Assembly (NCBI GenBank): GCA_016187565.1
Contig: JACPJR010000015.1
Span: forward strand, 40,139 to 104,138
From: Candidatus Woesearchaeota archaeon
GTDB taxonomy: Archaea; Nanobdellota; Nanobdellia; Woesearchaeales; JACPJR01
Direction of reading: 5' to 3'
Length of the DNA: 64,000 nucleotides
Numbering within the stretch: position 1 is the first letter of the stretch; each line of letters starts with the position of its first letter. Positions 35,655-44,093 of the stretch are shown here, piece after piece. A program made the translations under genes and the position numbers. The notes below the pieces were generated by a model. The model made no database searches. It saw only the letters and a program-made list of their open reading frames with translations, and was not told the DNA's origin.

Positions 35655-36971
35655 TCATGCTTTCTTCCTTACTTTTCCTTGTATGGCATCAACCTCGATG
35701 AGATCTCCTTCTTTGAAGATACGTGTTGCCTGTTTTGTACCAATGATACATGGTTTGCCCATCTCACGAGCTACAATAGAAGCATGGCAGGTTATTCCGC
35801 CTTCATCGGTCACAAATGCAGCAGCTCGTTGCATGGCCGGTAAATACGAGGGTAAGGTCATGTTAGAGACAAGGATGTCACCCTGTTGAACCTTACCGAT
35901 ATCATAGACATTTAAGACAATCTTTACTTTTCCGATAGCATGCCCTTCATGAGCGATCATTCCGCTGAGTTCTTTTACATTTTTCTTATTGTTTTTCATA
36001 AAGGAATCGCATAAAAAAAGTTCATTTTTGTATTTGACAACGGCAAATACTTTCGTTTGTACGTGAGGTTTTTTACAAAGAAGGTCAGTATGAAGTACAT
36101 CTTCAATAGAGGGAAGTGCCAATGCGCTCGCTACACGGGCAAAGAGCGGATTGGCAAGATACAGGAATTCAAAAAAGACATCGCTGCGGAAAAGACGAAA
36201 ATAGACCATCTCTTGAAGTTCTGCAGCAAGTGGTTGTAATAGAGCTGGTATCTGAACCTTCTGCTGCAATTGCTGTCTTTGTTTTTGCTTGCTTTTCAGT
36301 TCTTCTTTCTGCTCGAGTTGTAACTCATGCTGGAGTTTTCTCACTTCTTCAAGCGTATATCCAATCACGGGGAATCTTCCTCTTCCCTTGATCCAGGCAA
36401 ACTCCTGACACACGTTTTTAAGATCAGTTTCATTTGCTAATGCCTCATAAAACAGGTTGTGTGCGTTTTTTTTAGGAGGAAAACTCATCTCGCGTAAATA
36501 AGCTTCCACATCTTGGTCTGGCAGGATCTCTTTGACTTTCTTTGGCGCTAAAGTATCGTAATAGACTTCAAGGGTATTTGTTACCCAGATGTATGTACAA
36601 ATAGGCATGATCAAAGAAACATACTCCTCGAGCAAGATAAAAGGATCCTTTTTCTGCTGGACAAGGGAGATCAGTTTTGGCTTACTTTCTGCATAGTATT
36701 GTTCGCATGCATGGGTAATATCAAAGAGGGTGTGGTGCTTGAAGTATTCAGGAATCCACGCTGCACTTTGCGCAAAAAGTTCCTTGTTCTTGTAAAAAAT
36801 AGCATTATCAAAAACAACCCCTACCATTTCTCCAGGAAGGCGAATGCGCTTATATGCTGCTTGTGTTGTCCCACACATCAACAGATATGCCAAGAACCGA
36901 GGAAAAGGACGATATAACCAGAACTCCCACGATTGTTGTTTGATTTCATCAATCACTTGTTGATTACCCAT
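35655..36971 (-). CDS. RP-H paralog 13, first gene of cluster II
   Basis: At 438 residues it is shorter than most copies. The N-terminus is IKQQSWEFWLYRPFPRFLAY. The middle has QEFAWIKGRGRFPVIGYTLE, a Gln-rich charged helix (QKEELKSKQKQRQQLQQK), and MVYFRLFRSDVFFEFLYLAN in place of the D-x-R-K helix. The swivelling domain has MTLPSYLPAMQRAAAFVTDE and His396 in GGITCHASIVARE, with Ser for the second Ala. It opens the 36971-to-34267 unit; the upstream 150 bases have AT-rich TATA-like sequence but no strong box. Confidence 0.85.
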   Translation of the reverse strand: MGNQQVIDEIKQQSWEFWLYRPFPRFLAYLLMCGTTQAAYKRIRLPGEMVGVVFDNAIFYKNKELFAQSAAWIPEYFKHHTLFDITHACEQYYAESKPKLISLVQQKKDPFILLEEYVSLIMPICTYIWVTNTLEVYYDTLAPKKVKEILPDQDVEAYLREMSFPPKKNAHNLFYEALANETDLKNVCQEFAWIKGRGRFPVIGYTLEEVRKLQHELQLEQKEELKSKQKQRQQLQQKVQIPALLQPLAAELQEMVYFRLFRSDVFFEFLYLANPLFARVASALALPSIEDVLHTDLLCKKPHVQTKVFAVVKYKNELFLCDSFMKNNKKNVKELSGMIAHEGHAIGKVKIVLNVYDIGKVQQGDILVSNMTLPSYLPAMQRAAAFVTDEGGITCHASIVAREMGKPCIIGTKQATRIFKEGDLIEVDAIQGKVRKKA

Positions 36972-37122
36972 TATCTCACGCTAGGAAGTAAAATATCTCC
37001 TCTTTTTAATGTTTATGTACAAACTTAGGTCTACTGTCCCATACTCCCAAACTTAGCGAAATTACTCATGGTAGGCAAGGTGTTGAACCTAAAAGTCTTG
37101 AACGAGTGTTTTTTAGTACTGA

Positions 37123-38112
37123 TTATTTCCGATCTGCGTTGACATGCATGGCACAACTTACCATGAGATTACGAACACTTCTGAGTGGCGTACTTCTTCC
37201 CAGTATACTTACGGGCTTCTGAAGACCTTCAACAAGGCTGAACTCTATACTCATATCAGAAAATTGACCCATGGAGTGGGCCCAAATGTTTCCTGCAGTA
37301 AGATTAGGAAAGATTAACACATTTGCCTCTCCTTTCAATGGTGAGTCGGGGCATTTTCGTTGGCATCCAAATTTACTGACTGCTGCATCTACCTGAATTT
37401 CTCCGTCAATAAGAAGGTTCGAATCTTTTTCTTTAGCTATTCGTAATGCCTCTCGAATAACCTGAAGAGCTGGTCCATCACCACCACTCCCTTTTGTTGA
37501 GAAACTAAGAAGAGCGACCTTTGGCGTGACTCCTATGCCTCGGACAGCGTGGGCTGCGTTCAGAGCAATCTGTGCTAGTTCTTGCGGTGATGGATCAATG
37601 TTTAGGCTAATATCACTGGCAAATATGATGCGCTTGTTCTTGGTGTCATGGAATACTCCTATCTCAGAAACAATGGTCTCTTGCTTTCTGAGTATTTGAA
37701 GTACTGGTCGCATTAAGGAAGCGGTCGGACAAATAGCAGATCCACAGATACCATCAGCATGGCCACATAAGGTATAGGTACAGGCAAAATAATTTTCATC
37801 TTCGAGCAATTTTCGTGCTTGTGCTTCAATAAGACCTTTATGCTTTCGTACTTCAAGTAATTGAGCAACGAGCTCATCCATCTGTGGATAATGTTTATAA
37901 TCAACAATGGTTGCTTGGTGAATATCAACACCTAATTCCTTTGCTTTTTTTTGGATTTTTTTTGCTTCTCCAAGAAGCGTTATATTTGCTAACCCTTCAG
38001 CAAGAACCTCAGCACTTGCCTGCAAACACCGTTCGTCCCAACCCTCAGCAATAACTAATTGCACCGGATGTTTTCGTGCAATGCTCTCCATTTTTTTAAT
38101 GAGATCCTTCAC
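37123..38112 (-). CDS. pta: Phosphate acetyltransferase
   Basis: A 329-residue enzyme of the PTA/PTB family, interconverting acetyl-CoA plus phosphate and acetyl phosphate plus CoA. Family segments are VQLVIAEGWDERCLQASAEV, ANITLLGEAKKIQKKAKELG, KRIIFASDISLNIDPSPQEL, KVALLSFSTKGSGGDGPALQ and NVLIFPNLTAGNIWAHSMGQ. The length fits single-domain enzymes. The start is GTG at 38112, with AGGTGAT a few bases ahead. It lies just upstream of cluster II on the same strand, 150 bases apart; an acyl-phosphate link to the RP-H proteins is speculation. Confidence 0.88.
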   Translation of the reverse strand: MKDLIKKMESIARKHPVQLVIAEGWDERCLQASAEVLAEGLANITLLGEAKKIQKKAKELGVDIHQATIVDYKHYPQMDELVAQLLEVRKHKGLIEAQARKLLEDENYFACTYTLCGHADGICGSAICPTASLMRPVLQILRKQETIVSEIGVFHDTKNKRIIFASDISLNIDPSPQELAQIALNAAHAVRGIGVTPKVALLSFSTKGSGGDGPALQVIREALRIAKEKDSNLLIDGEIQVDAAVSKFGCQRKCPDSPLKGEANVLIFPNLTAGNIWAHSMGQFSDMSIEFSLVEGLQKPVSILGRSTPLRSVRNLMVSCAMHVNADRK

Positions 38113-38210
38113 AGTATCACCTTTGTCTTGTTTTCATACCGAAAAATGCTGTATGGTATAAATAAGTTACGGTGCTTTGTCGTACGACTTTTTAGGTTCC
38201 ATCCCGGCAA

Positions 38211-39035
38211 TTATTGAAAGCTCTGGGTTACCATTCCTTTCCTTACCGGAATGTACTGCTCGAGACGTTGATGGTAAAGAATAAACACTATCCCTTTGAG
38301 TTCGAGAAGTTTAAGATCATCATAATCATCGATAAAGATACCTATACGCTTTGCTTTCGATTGCTGTATTTCTTTTTCAGCGATCTTCTTTTTATCCTGT
38401 CCATTTTTTACCAGGAGATGGTAGTTTTTAATGGTCCCCTCTTGATTTGGGATGAATTTATTTGAGTAGGTTTTGGTGAGTTGCAACGCTGCTTTGATAG
38501 CATCTTTTCTCTGGTTTGCAACAGCAAAATCTTGACTTATGGCAACCACCTTCATCTGTGGATGCTGTTTTCGCAATTCTCCATAAATTCTCATCACTTT
38601 CCTCTTGAGATGACGGTTGATGACATCAGGCGAAAGGGAATATTCCTCAACAGGCATACCTAACTTAATAACGGTCTCTGCCCAAATCCTTACAATATAT
38701 TCATTAGAAAGCGTCGGTTGTATTTCATTATGGATTCTTCTGAAGAAATGTAACGTATACAACAGCAATGCAGCTGCACTTAAATAAAGAACCCTTGACC
38801 CTTGTTTTATTGTTAGTTTCCAGTGTCCGATATGCTTACCGAGTTGTATCAAGCTGAGGACGGTCGTTTTCGTTGTACAGAGCTGATTTTTTGGGACGGT
38901 TGTACCAAACAGTCGAGCAACTTCTTGAAGAAAAATTTTATTGGCAATGGCAACAGTTCGATGATAGATAAAGGTGTCATCAATATCAACAATGAGAAGA
39001 TCAATACCATGGGGAATTTTTGTGTCGTGAGCCAT
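38211..39035 (-). CDS. HAD-superfamily phosphatase-like protein
   Basis: A 274-residue protein with a full motif I, DLLIVDIDDTFIYHRTVA, where both Asp are present, motif II MKVVAISQDFAVANQRKDAI, a Lys-rich motif III region and motif IV AKRIGIFIDDYDDLKLLELK. A large helical cap lies between motifs I and II and contains a hydrophobic stretch (VLYLSAAALLLYTLHFF) that might touch a membrane. It begins 1 base after the lipase-like gene and is probably co-transcribed with it. It is not in an RP-H cluster. Confidence 0.8.
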   Translation of the reverse strand: MAHDTKIPHGIDLLIVDIDDTFIYHRTVAIANKIFLQEVARLFGTTVPKNQLCTTKTTVLSLIQLGKHIGHWKLTIKQGSRVLYLSAAALLLYTLHFFRRIHNEIQPTLSNEYIVRIWAETVIKLGMPVEEYSLSPDVINRHLKRKVMRIYGELRKQHPQMKVVAISQDFAVANQRKDAIKAALQLTKTYSNKFIPNQEGTIKNYHLLVKNGQDKKKIAEKEIQQSKAKRIGIFIDDYDDLKLLELKGIVFILYHQRLEQYIPVRKGMVTQSFQ

Positions 39036-39036
39036 C

Positions 39037-40206
39037 CTAGGCAGCTCTTTTGTATTCTACCTTCTGGTACATTGACTTTGGTTTTGTCCTGTCACGTTGT
39101 TGTACAAGTAAGTCTGCTAAAATCTTATTCATCTCGTCATTCGATCCAGAGGTACCAAAATGCGTTGAGTCTTCTCCTAAAACAACATGATGACGATCTG
39201 CGTGTTTGTAGTAGGTAACGGGTGGTGGCACAAGATCATCAAACTGACCGCCAACAGATTCCACTGAAATCCGTGGAGGACCACGATATTGTCGTGAAAG
39301 AATCTTCTCTCGTGCAGCTCTAGTTTTATACGGGTTGTGTGCGTCAAGAGGGATGAAGGTGTTCATTAATTTTTGACTTGGGGTGGTCAGCGGCATACCA
39401 TCGTAATCTGAAGCAATAGCCTGTGCATATTTAATTCCTCGCTGTGGTGTTCGTTTATCCTCTGCTGCGTACATGGCAAAGACTCCACCAGAACTGTGGC
39501 CAACCAATCCATCATGTCGAGACTGTGGGTTTTGGACTTTTGCCCTTTCGTGGAGCCTGTCAACCTGTCCCAAGAACTTTTGATATGCCTGTTCATCAGG
39601 TAAACTGTGGTGGCTTTTAACATGGTACGGCCGTAATCCGTGCTGCATCAATGCCTTGCCTCTCCGATGGCCAGGACCAATATTTTGTGCAAGTCCGTTC
39701 ATGACATAGACCAGATTGGTATTGTCTGGATCTTTTCTCAATGCACGTGATGTATCCCAGTTTTGCTTTTGTGCAAGAACATACCCAACCGTGTTATCAT
39801 AGGCATTTGTCACCTGATTTCTGAGATTACTAACGGTTGTTTTTACTCGGTCAGCAAGTGAAATTCTGCCAACATCAAGCTGCTTACGATAGGGATCACG
39901 ATCACGTACCAGTTTTTCATACTGGGCCATGGTCGTATCAGCGTCCTTTCCGGCAAAAGTAACTACTTTTCCTTCATCTCTTGCTTTGTCATCAGGATTG
40001 TCTCTCGTACCAGTTAATTGTCCTGCAAAGGTACGATAGTGAGGATTAGTAACTGGAGCATCTCCATGTGATAACTGCGGTGCAATCGGTCTAACTTCAA
40101 GATTCCGTTGCACATTCGGAGAGGTTTTTTTACCTTTTGCTGCTGTTGCAGCTAATAACAGGGAAAATGGCCAAAAAAGGGTTCTTTGTATCATGGTATC
40201 ATACAT
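39037..40206 (-). CDS. Exported alpha/beta-hydrolase (lipase-like)
   Basis: A 389-residue protein with a hydrophobic N-terminus (TLFWPFSLLLAATAAKG) that looks like a signal peptide; the start could be 40206 or the ATG at 40194, with little ribosome-site support for either. The alpha/beta-hydrolase nucleophile elbow is GLVGHSSGGVFAMYAAEDKR (G-H-S-S-G-G). The acid and His are probably in the segments SVGGQFDDLVPP and GEDSTHFGTSG. The first 140 residues are polar and without known domain. The fold fits lipases or esterases acting on the cell surface; substrate unknown. Confidence 0.75.
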   Translation of the reverse strand: MYDTMIQRTLFWPFSLLLAATAAKGKKTSPNVQRNLEVRPIAPQLSHGDAPVTNPHYRTFAGQLTGTRDNPDDKARDEGKVVTFAGKDADTTMAQYEKLVRDRDPYRKQLDVGRISLADRVKTTVSNLRNQVTNAYDNTVGYVLAQKQNWDTSRALRKDPDNTNLVYVMNGLAQNIGPGHRRGKALMQHGLRPYHVKSHHSLPDEQAYQKFLGQVDRLHERAKVQNPQSRHDGLVGHSSGGVFAMYAAEDKRTPQRGIKYAQAIASDYDGMPLTTPSQKLMNTFIPLDAHNPYKTRAAREKILSRQYRGPPRISVESVGGQFDDLVPPPVTYYKHADRHHVVLGEDSTHFGTSGSNDEMNKILADLLVQQRDRTKPKSMYQKVEYKRAA

Positions 40207-40293
40207 TACTCGTTCTGAGGGGGATTCAACAGAATAAACTATTTATACTTTTCCCTCAAAACGATAGACATACTCAACGGTTTACTTTACAGC

Positions 40294-41400
40294 TCAGAAC
40301 GAGGAGTTTACCTTTCGGATGAATACCGCAGGGTTTCCACCCCAGACTTCATTGGCAGGAATCTCACGCTGTGCAATGCTATAGGGTTCAATGATCGTGT
40401 TTTCTCCGATGGTTGTCCCACAGCGGACAAAAGAATGGTGACCGAGATGTGCTCCTTTTTTAATATGGTTTCTTCCAAAAATCGTTTGACTGATGGTATA
40501 TTCATGGCCATCAATGTAAACATCTTCATCAATCTGTACATCATCTTCAATCGTGGTGAGATCTCCATAGATATGATCGAGGACAACACCTTTTGCGATA
40601 TGGACATTTTTGCCAATTTTTGCGCCCATTAACCGATAGAGTGCATTCTTCAACCAACACGCTGGCAATAATCGGCAGAACTCAACAATGATGCCATTGA
40701 CGTAAATCCGTACAACATTTCTGCCTCGCCACCAATCATTACCTGCATTTAAACGGTTACCATTATACTGGAGTTTGAAATATCCCTGTGATGGATTTTT
40801 TTGGAACTCTGCTAATTTTTGTTTTGCTGTTTTATAATACGCTTTGGCATTGCCATCAGAGGGCTTGAAGTATTTCTCCATTTCTTCTGCAGAGAGTGCT
40901 TTAACTTTTGACGCTGGTTTGCCTCCCCAGACTTCTCCTTCAGGTACAACGGCCTGTAATTCAGAATGAAACATCAAGATAGCATTCTTTTTGATAACTG
41001 CACCGTGCTTGAGCGTGGTCATGCCACCGACTAATGTTCGTGGTGTCAGTATGACTTTTCCTAAAGTTAATGCATTGTTGGCAACGGTATGGGTAATAAC
41101 CGTTGAACCGCCACCGAGAATACAACCCTCCTGAAGTTCGATGAGTTCAGGAAAATACGGATCGAAGGTAATGTCATGGGGGATGCATGCATCATAGCCG
41201 ATCTTCATCCCTGTTGTTCGTAACAGTGCGTTCTTAACAGGTGAAGGCACCATCTTCTTCTGGATAGTAAAAAGAACTTTGTTGTAAAGGACAGACAGAC
41301 TATTTTTCTTGTAGTCCTTCCTCTTCTTCAGTGGAATGGTAACACTCAGCTTGTCCCCTTGCTGTACTTCTTTAACCGCCCTTGTAATGTATCCTTTCAT
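40294..41400 (-). CDS. Tandem left-handed beta-helix acyltransferase-like protein
   Basis: A 368-residue protein with two hexapeptide-repeat domains. The first (about 60-175) has MKIGYDACIPHDITFDP, GCILGGGSTVITHTVANNAL and VPEGEVWGGKPASKVKAL. The second (about 255-365) has MGAKIGKNVHIAKGVVLDHI, VYIDGHEYTISQT and IPANEVWGGNPAVFIRKV. Each ends in the E-V-W-G-G-x-P-A signature of left-handed beta-helix acyltransferases, so this is an internal duplication. The layout is like the C-terminal part of nonribosomal-peptide-synthetase-associated (Pls/PatB-type) acetyltransferases. It probably modifies a surface glycan or lipid; the acceptor is unknown. Confidence 0.8.
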   Translation of the reverse strand: MKGYITRAVKEVQQGDKLSVTIPLKKRKDYKKNSLSVLYNKVLFTIQKKMVPSPVKNALLRTTGMKIGYDACIPHDITFDPYFPELIELQEGCILGGGSTVITHTVANNALTLGKVILTPRTLVGGMTTLKHGAVIKKNAILMFHSELQAVVPEGEVWGGKPASKVKALSAEEMEKYFKPSDGNAKAYYKTAKQKLAEFQKNPSQGYFKLQYNGNRLNAGNDWWRGRNVVRIYVNGIIVEFCRLLPACWLKNALYRLMGAKIGKNVHIAKGVVLDHIYGDLTTIEDDVQIDEDVYIDGHEYTISQTIFGRNHIKKGAHLGHHSFVRCGTTIGENTIIEPYSIAQREIPANEVWGGNPAVFIRKVNSSF

Positions 41401-41468
41401 AAAGAAAGCTATGCAGCACTTGTTTCTTTAAAATACTTTCGATCGTTAAATGTTTGGATGAAATATAA

Positions 41469-41558
41469 TAGAAAACCTAAATTTTTAGTATTATTTGTTA
41501 GGTTTTCTAGTATATAATAGAGGAAAAAACATATTAAATACTATTGTCCTCTATTATA
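41469..41558. repeat. Double-hairpin element, divergent copy D
   Basis: Hairpin 1 pairs TAGAAAACCTAA (41469-41480) with TTAGGTTTTCTA (41498-41509); hairpin 2 pairs TATAATAGAGGA (41513-41524) with TCCTCTATTATA (41547-41558). Stem sequences differ from copies A-C, yet both stems are perfect and the first loop (ATTTTTAGTATTATTTG) resembles the loop in copy A. It begins 8 bases past the 3' end of the tRNA. Confidence 0.75.
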
Positions 41559-41565
41559 GAATGGA

Positions 41566-41677
41566 TGGACTGGCCGGGATTTGAACCCGGAGCCTTCCGC
41601 TAGCGAGGCGGACGTTCTAATCTCCCACGATTACGAGTATACATTTACGTCTCGTGTCCGGATTGAACTACCAGCCC
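41566..41677 (-). tRNA. tRNA-Ala(CGC) with about 36-base insertion in the D-loop
   Basis: On the minus strand: acceptor GGGCTGG/CCAGTCC with a G3-U70 pair, the alanine identity element, and discriminator A; D-stem GTTC/GAAC; anticodon stem TCCGC/GCGGA with loop CTCGCTA, so anticodon CGC; variable AGGCT; T-arm CCGGG-TTCAAAT-CCCGG. The D-loop spans 47 bases (41618-41664) instead of 8-11. Removing about 36 bases would leave AATCCGGATTA with the invariant GG. The insertion contains an ACGAG/CTCGT stem. No CCA is encoded. Position 37 is T, unusual for archaea. Intron ends are not certain. Confidence 0.8.
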
Positions 41678-41731
41678 AGAAAAAGAAGGATAAGAGTTCT
41701 GTTTATAAAGATGTGCTTCTCCTTAGGGGAG

Positions 41732-43123
41732 TTACCTTCCCTGATTTACCATCGCAACTGCGGTTCTGTGAATGGTTTGTAATTTTCCAATATCTGTTTG
41801 ACCACTGAGGTAATCTGAAAGATATCTTCCAACTGAGGCGAGTGCATAATAGCGAAGGGTGTTTTGCATAAAGTCTGGTGTTCCCATAAATCCCTGGATT
41901 TTTTCCTTTCCTAGAGCCTCGAAATATCCTTCCAAAAAACGGGTTAAGACTGTTGTCAGTGTGTGGTCATTCACTCCCATTATTTCGACTGCATCCCTTG
42001 CAGCAAAAAACATTGTCTGAGCCGCATGGTACGAAGGATCATAGAACGCAAAATAATCAAAATCAAAAACTCTTGTGCCTCTTGTTGGATGAAAAAACGT
42101 ATTTTTTGGTCGTATGTCAAGCGTCGTTAGTACAGCTCCTCTCTCCCAATAGTCACGACTGTGAGCCACTAAATTGTCCCATCCCCAATTCTCAGCAAAA
42201 TCAAGATATGCTACAGCCTCATCATTCCTCACGCGTCGCAATGCATTAACAGTTTTATTTACCCAACAACCATGAGTCAGCCAGCCAACATACTCCTCTA
42301 AGGTTGTGTCTCTTACTTCTCGTACATGCTGTTGAACGATAGCTGGTGCTGAATTTCGTATGCCAGAAGTTCTCGAATGTATTCTTCCCACAAGGTCTCC
42401 AAAAATTTTTCCTGCATATTCTGGCCTTACTGCTTCATAAAGAATTACAAACTCCGGAGTATAACACGGCTGGATAATAAGACGTTCATTAATTCTTCCT
42501 ATATCCTCTTTCTCATCTTCTTTATCACGCCGTAAGAGGGCATCTTCAAGGGATGGTGAAAGAGTACGCATTGTAAAAACAGATCCCATAAGCTCTCTGA
42601 AGATGTTTTCTCCAAGCACGTTCTGAAAAACCACCTCTTTTGGATCAGCTCGAATGATGTATCTGTTGCCAAATGCTGGACTGTATTTGAAAAAATAAAC
42701 TCCTTTATCCGTTTCTACAACATAAGAAAAACCAAGAGTTGCTGGAACAGATCTTAATCCATGTATTGCTCCATTAGACAAGTCATTCCTGGAAAGAAGC
42801 GTTCTGTAGGTGTCCTCGTTATCCAAACGTGAGAGAAGTCTTAATTCATGCTCGACGACCTTGACCAAGGATCGTATCTCTGGATCGTCTATATTTTCTG
42901 TGCTAAGTTTTATCTCCTTGGAGAGTAACGATGACCTCAAAGAGCTAAGAAGGATAGATACTCTGAATTTGCTGCTCTGCCCTGGTCGGTGTAATGCGTC
43001 AATTTGACTTTGAGTTAAGAGACCAACGCGTTCAAGGAATCCGGTCAAGTTCTGTAGTTGCTCTTCCGTTCTTGTGTACGATCGAATTAGATCGTAAGCG
43101 TTTTTTGAGTTTCCATCCCCCAT
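41732..43123 (-). CDS. Aminoglycoside-phosphotransferase/kinase-like protein
   Basis: A 463-residue protein. The C-terminal half has APH-type catalytic features: TLDIRPKNTFFHP supplies the D-x-x-x-x-N catalytic pair (D-I-R-P-K-N) and VFDFDYFAFYDPSYHAAQ the metal-binding D-F-D. The middle (FSYVVETDKGVYFFKYSPA) could hold the ATP-site Lys. The first 130 residues are helical. Such kinases phosphorylate small molecules, often sugars or antibiotics. It is divergent from the RmlD-like gene at 43209. Family assignment is from motifs only. Confidence 0.65.
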   Translation of the reverse strand: MGDGNSKNAYDLIRSYTRTEEQLQNLTGFLERVGLLTQSQIDALHRPGQSSKFRVSILLSSLRSSLLSKEIKLSTENIDDPEIRSLVKVVEHELRLLSRLDNEDTYRTLLSRNDLSNGAIHGLRSVPATLGFSYVVETDKGVYFFKYSPAFGNRYIIRADPKEVVFQNVLGENIFRELMGSVFTMRTLSPSLEDALLRRDKEDEKEDIGRINERLIIQPCYTPEFVILYEAVRPEYAGKIFGDLVGRIHSRTSGIRNSAPAIVQQHVREVRDTTLEEYVGWLTHGCWVNKTVNALRRVRNDEAVAYLDFAENWGWDNLVAHSRDYWERGAVLTTLDIRPKNTFFHPTRGTRVFDFDYFAFYDPSYHAAQTMFFAARDAVEIMGVNDHTLTTVLTRFLEGYFEALGKEKIQGFMGTPDFMQNTLRYYALASVGRYLSDYLSGQTDIGKLQTIHRTAVAMVNQGR

Positions 43124-43208
43124 GATGCGTATATAAACAACACCTCTTTATATGCATTACTATTTTTTAATAGTAAAGGTTATATAGGTCATATATCACA
43201 TTGCTTCA

Positions 43209-44093
43209 ATGACCCGAGTCTTAGTAACCGGTGCAAATGGTTTCTTAGGCGCAAAGATGAGAACTCTTTTTGCTACAGCTCATGAGGTGATAGGTACTTA
43301 TTCCTCACGGCCGCAAGAAGGATTGGCATATCTTGACATAACTAACAGAGAACAAACAATAACAGCTATTCGAGATTGGCGTCCCGAGGTGATTATCCAT
43401 ACTGCTGCTTTCTCAAACGCTGATAAGTGTGAGAGGGATCCAGAGACTGCAGGGAAAATAAATACAGAAGGTACAGCTAATGTTGCTGCAGGTGCTTATG
43501 AAGCACATTCACGATTAGTATTTACTTCATCTGCGTATGTCTTTGATGGTAGGCAGGGAGATTATTCAGAAGAGGATGTTCCCTGTCCTCTGAATGTCTT
43601 GGGTAAAACAAAGTTAGCAGCAGAAGAAGCTATTCTGAGCACCCTTGGTGTTCGGGAGAGATATCTCATTCTTCGATTTGCTATTTCGTATGGCTATAAT
43701 GGACCTGGCTATGACAATGGTTTTTTTGGAGAGATCATGAAGAGAAAACCACTCAGGGTTAACCACGATCAACTGCGGCAACCTCTTCTTATTGATGATT
43801 TAGCTGTTGTCATCTCAGGCCTGCTGGAGCGAGAAGTTACTGGTATTGTTCATGTTGCAGGTCCGGAGAAAAGGACAAAATATGAGTTAGGTGGTTTTCT
43901 CGAGGATATTGTTCGCGAACATACTGAGCCTTCTTTGCTTACTCCTGGCACCAGTGAAGATGATTTTGCACCGAGACCTACGTACGGGACATTACAAACA
44001 GGGAAACTACTGGAGTATGGGATGCATTTGCGATCTGTTGCAGAGGGAATCACTATTGTCAGAAGTCAACTTCCTTCTCATCTATCCTTCTGA
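43209..44093 (+). CDS. RmlD-like NAD(P)-dependent sugar reductase/epimerase
   Basis: A 294-residue short-chain dehydrogenase of the dTDP-4-dehydrorhamnose reductase group. The N-terminus has the Rossmann motif RVLVTGANGFLGAKM; then VIIHTAAFSNADKCERDPET, LVFTSSAYVFDGRQGDYSEE and LRFAISYGYNG. The catalytic Y-x-x-x-K is N-V-L-G-K-T-K, with Leu in place of Tyr, so reductase activity is doubtful; a regulatory role as in MAT2B-like relatives is possible. A TTATATAG box about 25-30 bases before the ATG suggests a leaderless message. The 3' end overlaps DUF763 by 12 bases, convergent. Confidence 0.8.
   Translation: MTRVLVTGANGFLGAKMRTLFATAHEVIGTYSSRPQEGLAYLDITNREQTITAIRDWRPEVIIHTAAFSNADKCERDPETAGKINTEGTANVAAGAYEAHSRLVFTSSAYVFDGRQGDYSEEDVPCPLNVLGKTKLAAEEAILSTLGVRERYLILRFAISYGYNGPGYDNGFFGEIMKRKPLRVNHDQLRQPLLIDDLAVVISGLLEREVTGIVHVAGPEKRTKYELGGFLEDIVREHTEPSLLTPGTSEDDFAPRPTYGTLQTGKLLEYGMHLRSVAEGITIVRSQLPSHLSF

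Noticed and set aside
41566..41677. Class II tRNA (Ser/Leu) with TCCGC/GCGGA as long variable arm
   Set aside because: Five bases remain between that arm and the T-stem as in a class I variable loop, the D-stem GTTC/GAAC is perfect with the insertion looped out, and the G3-U70 pair marks alanine.
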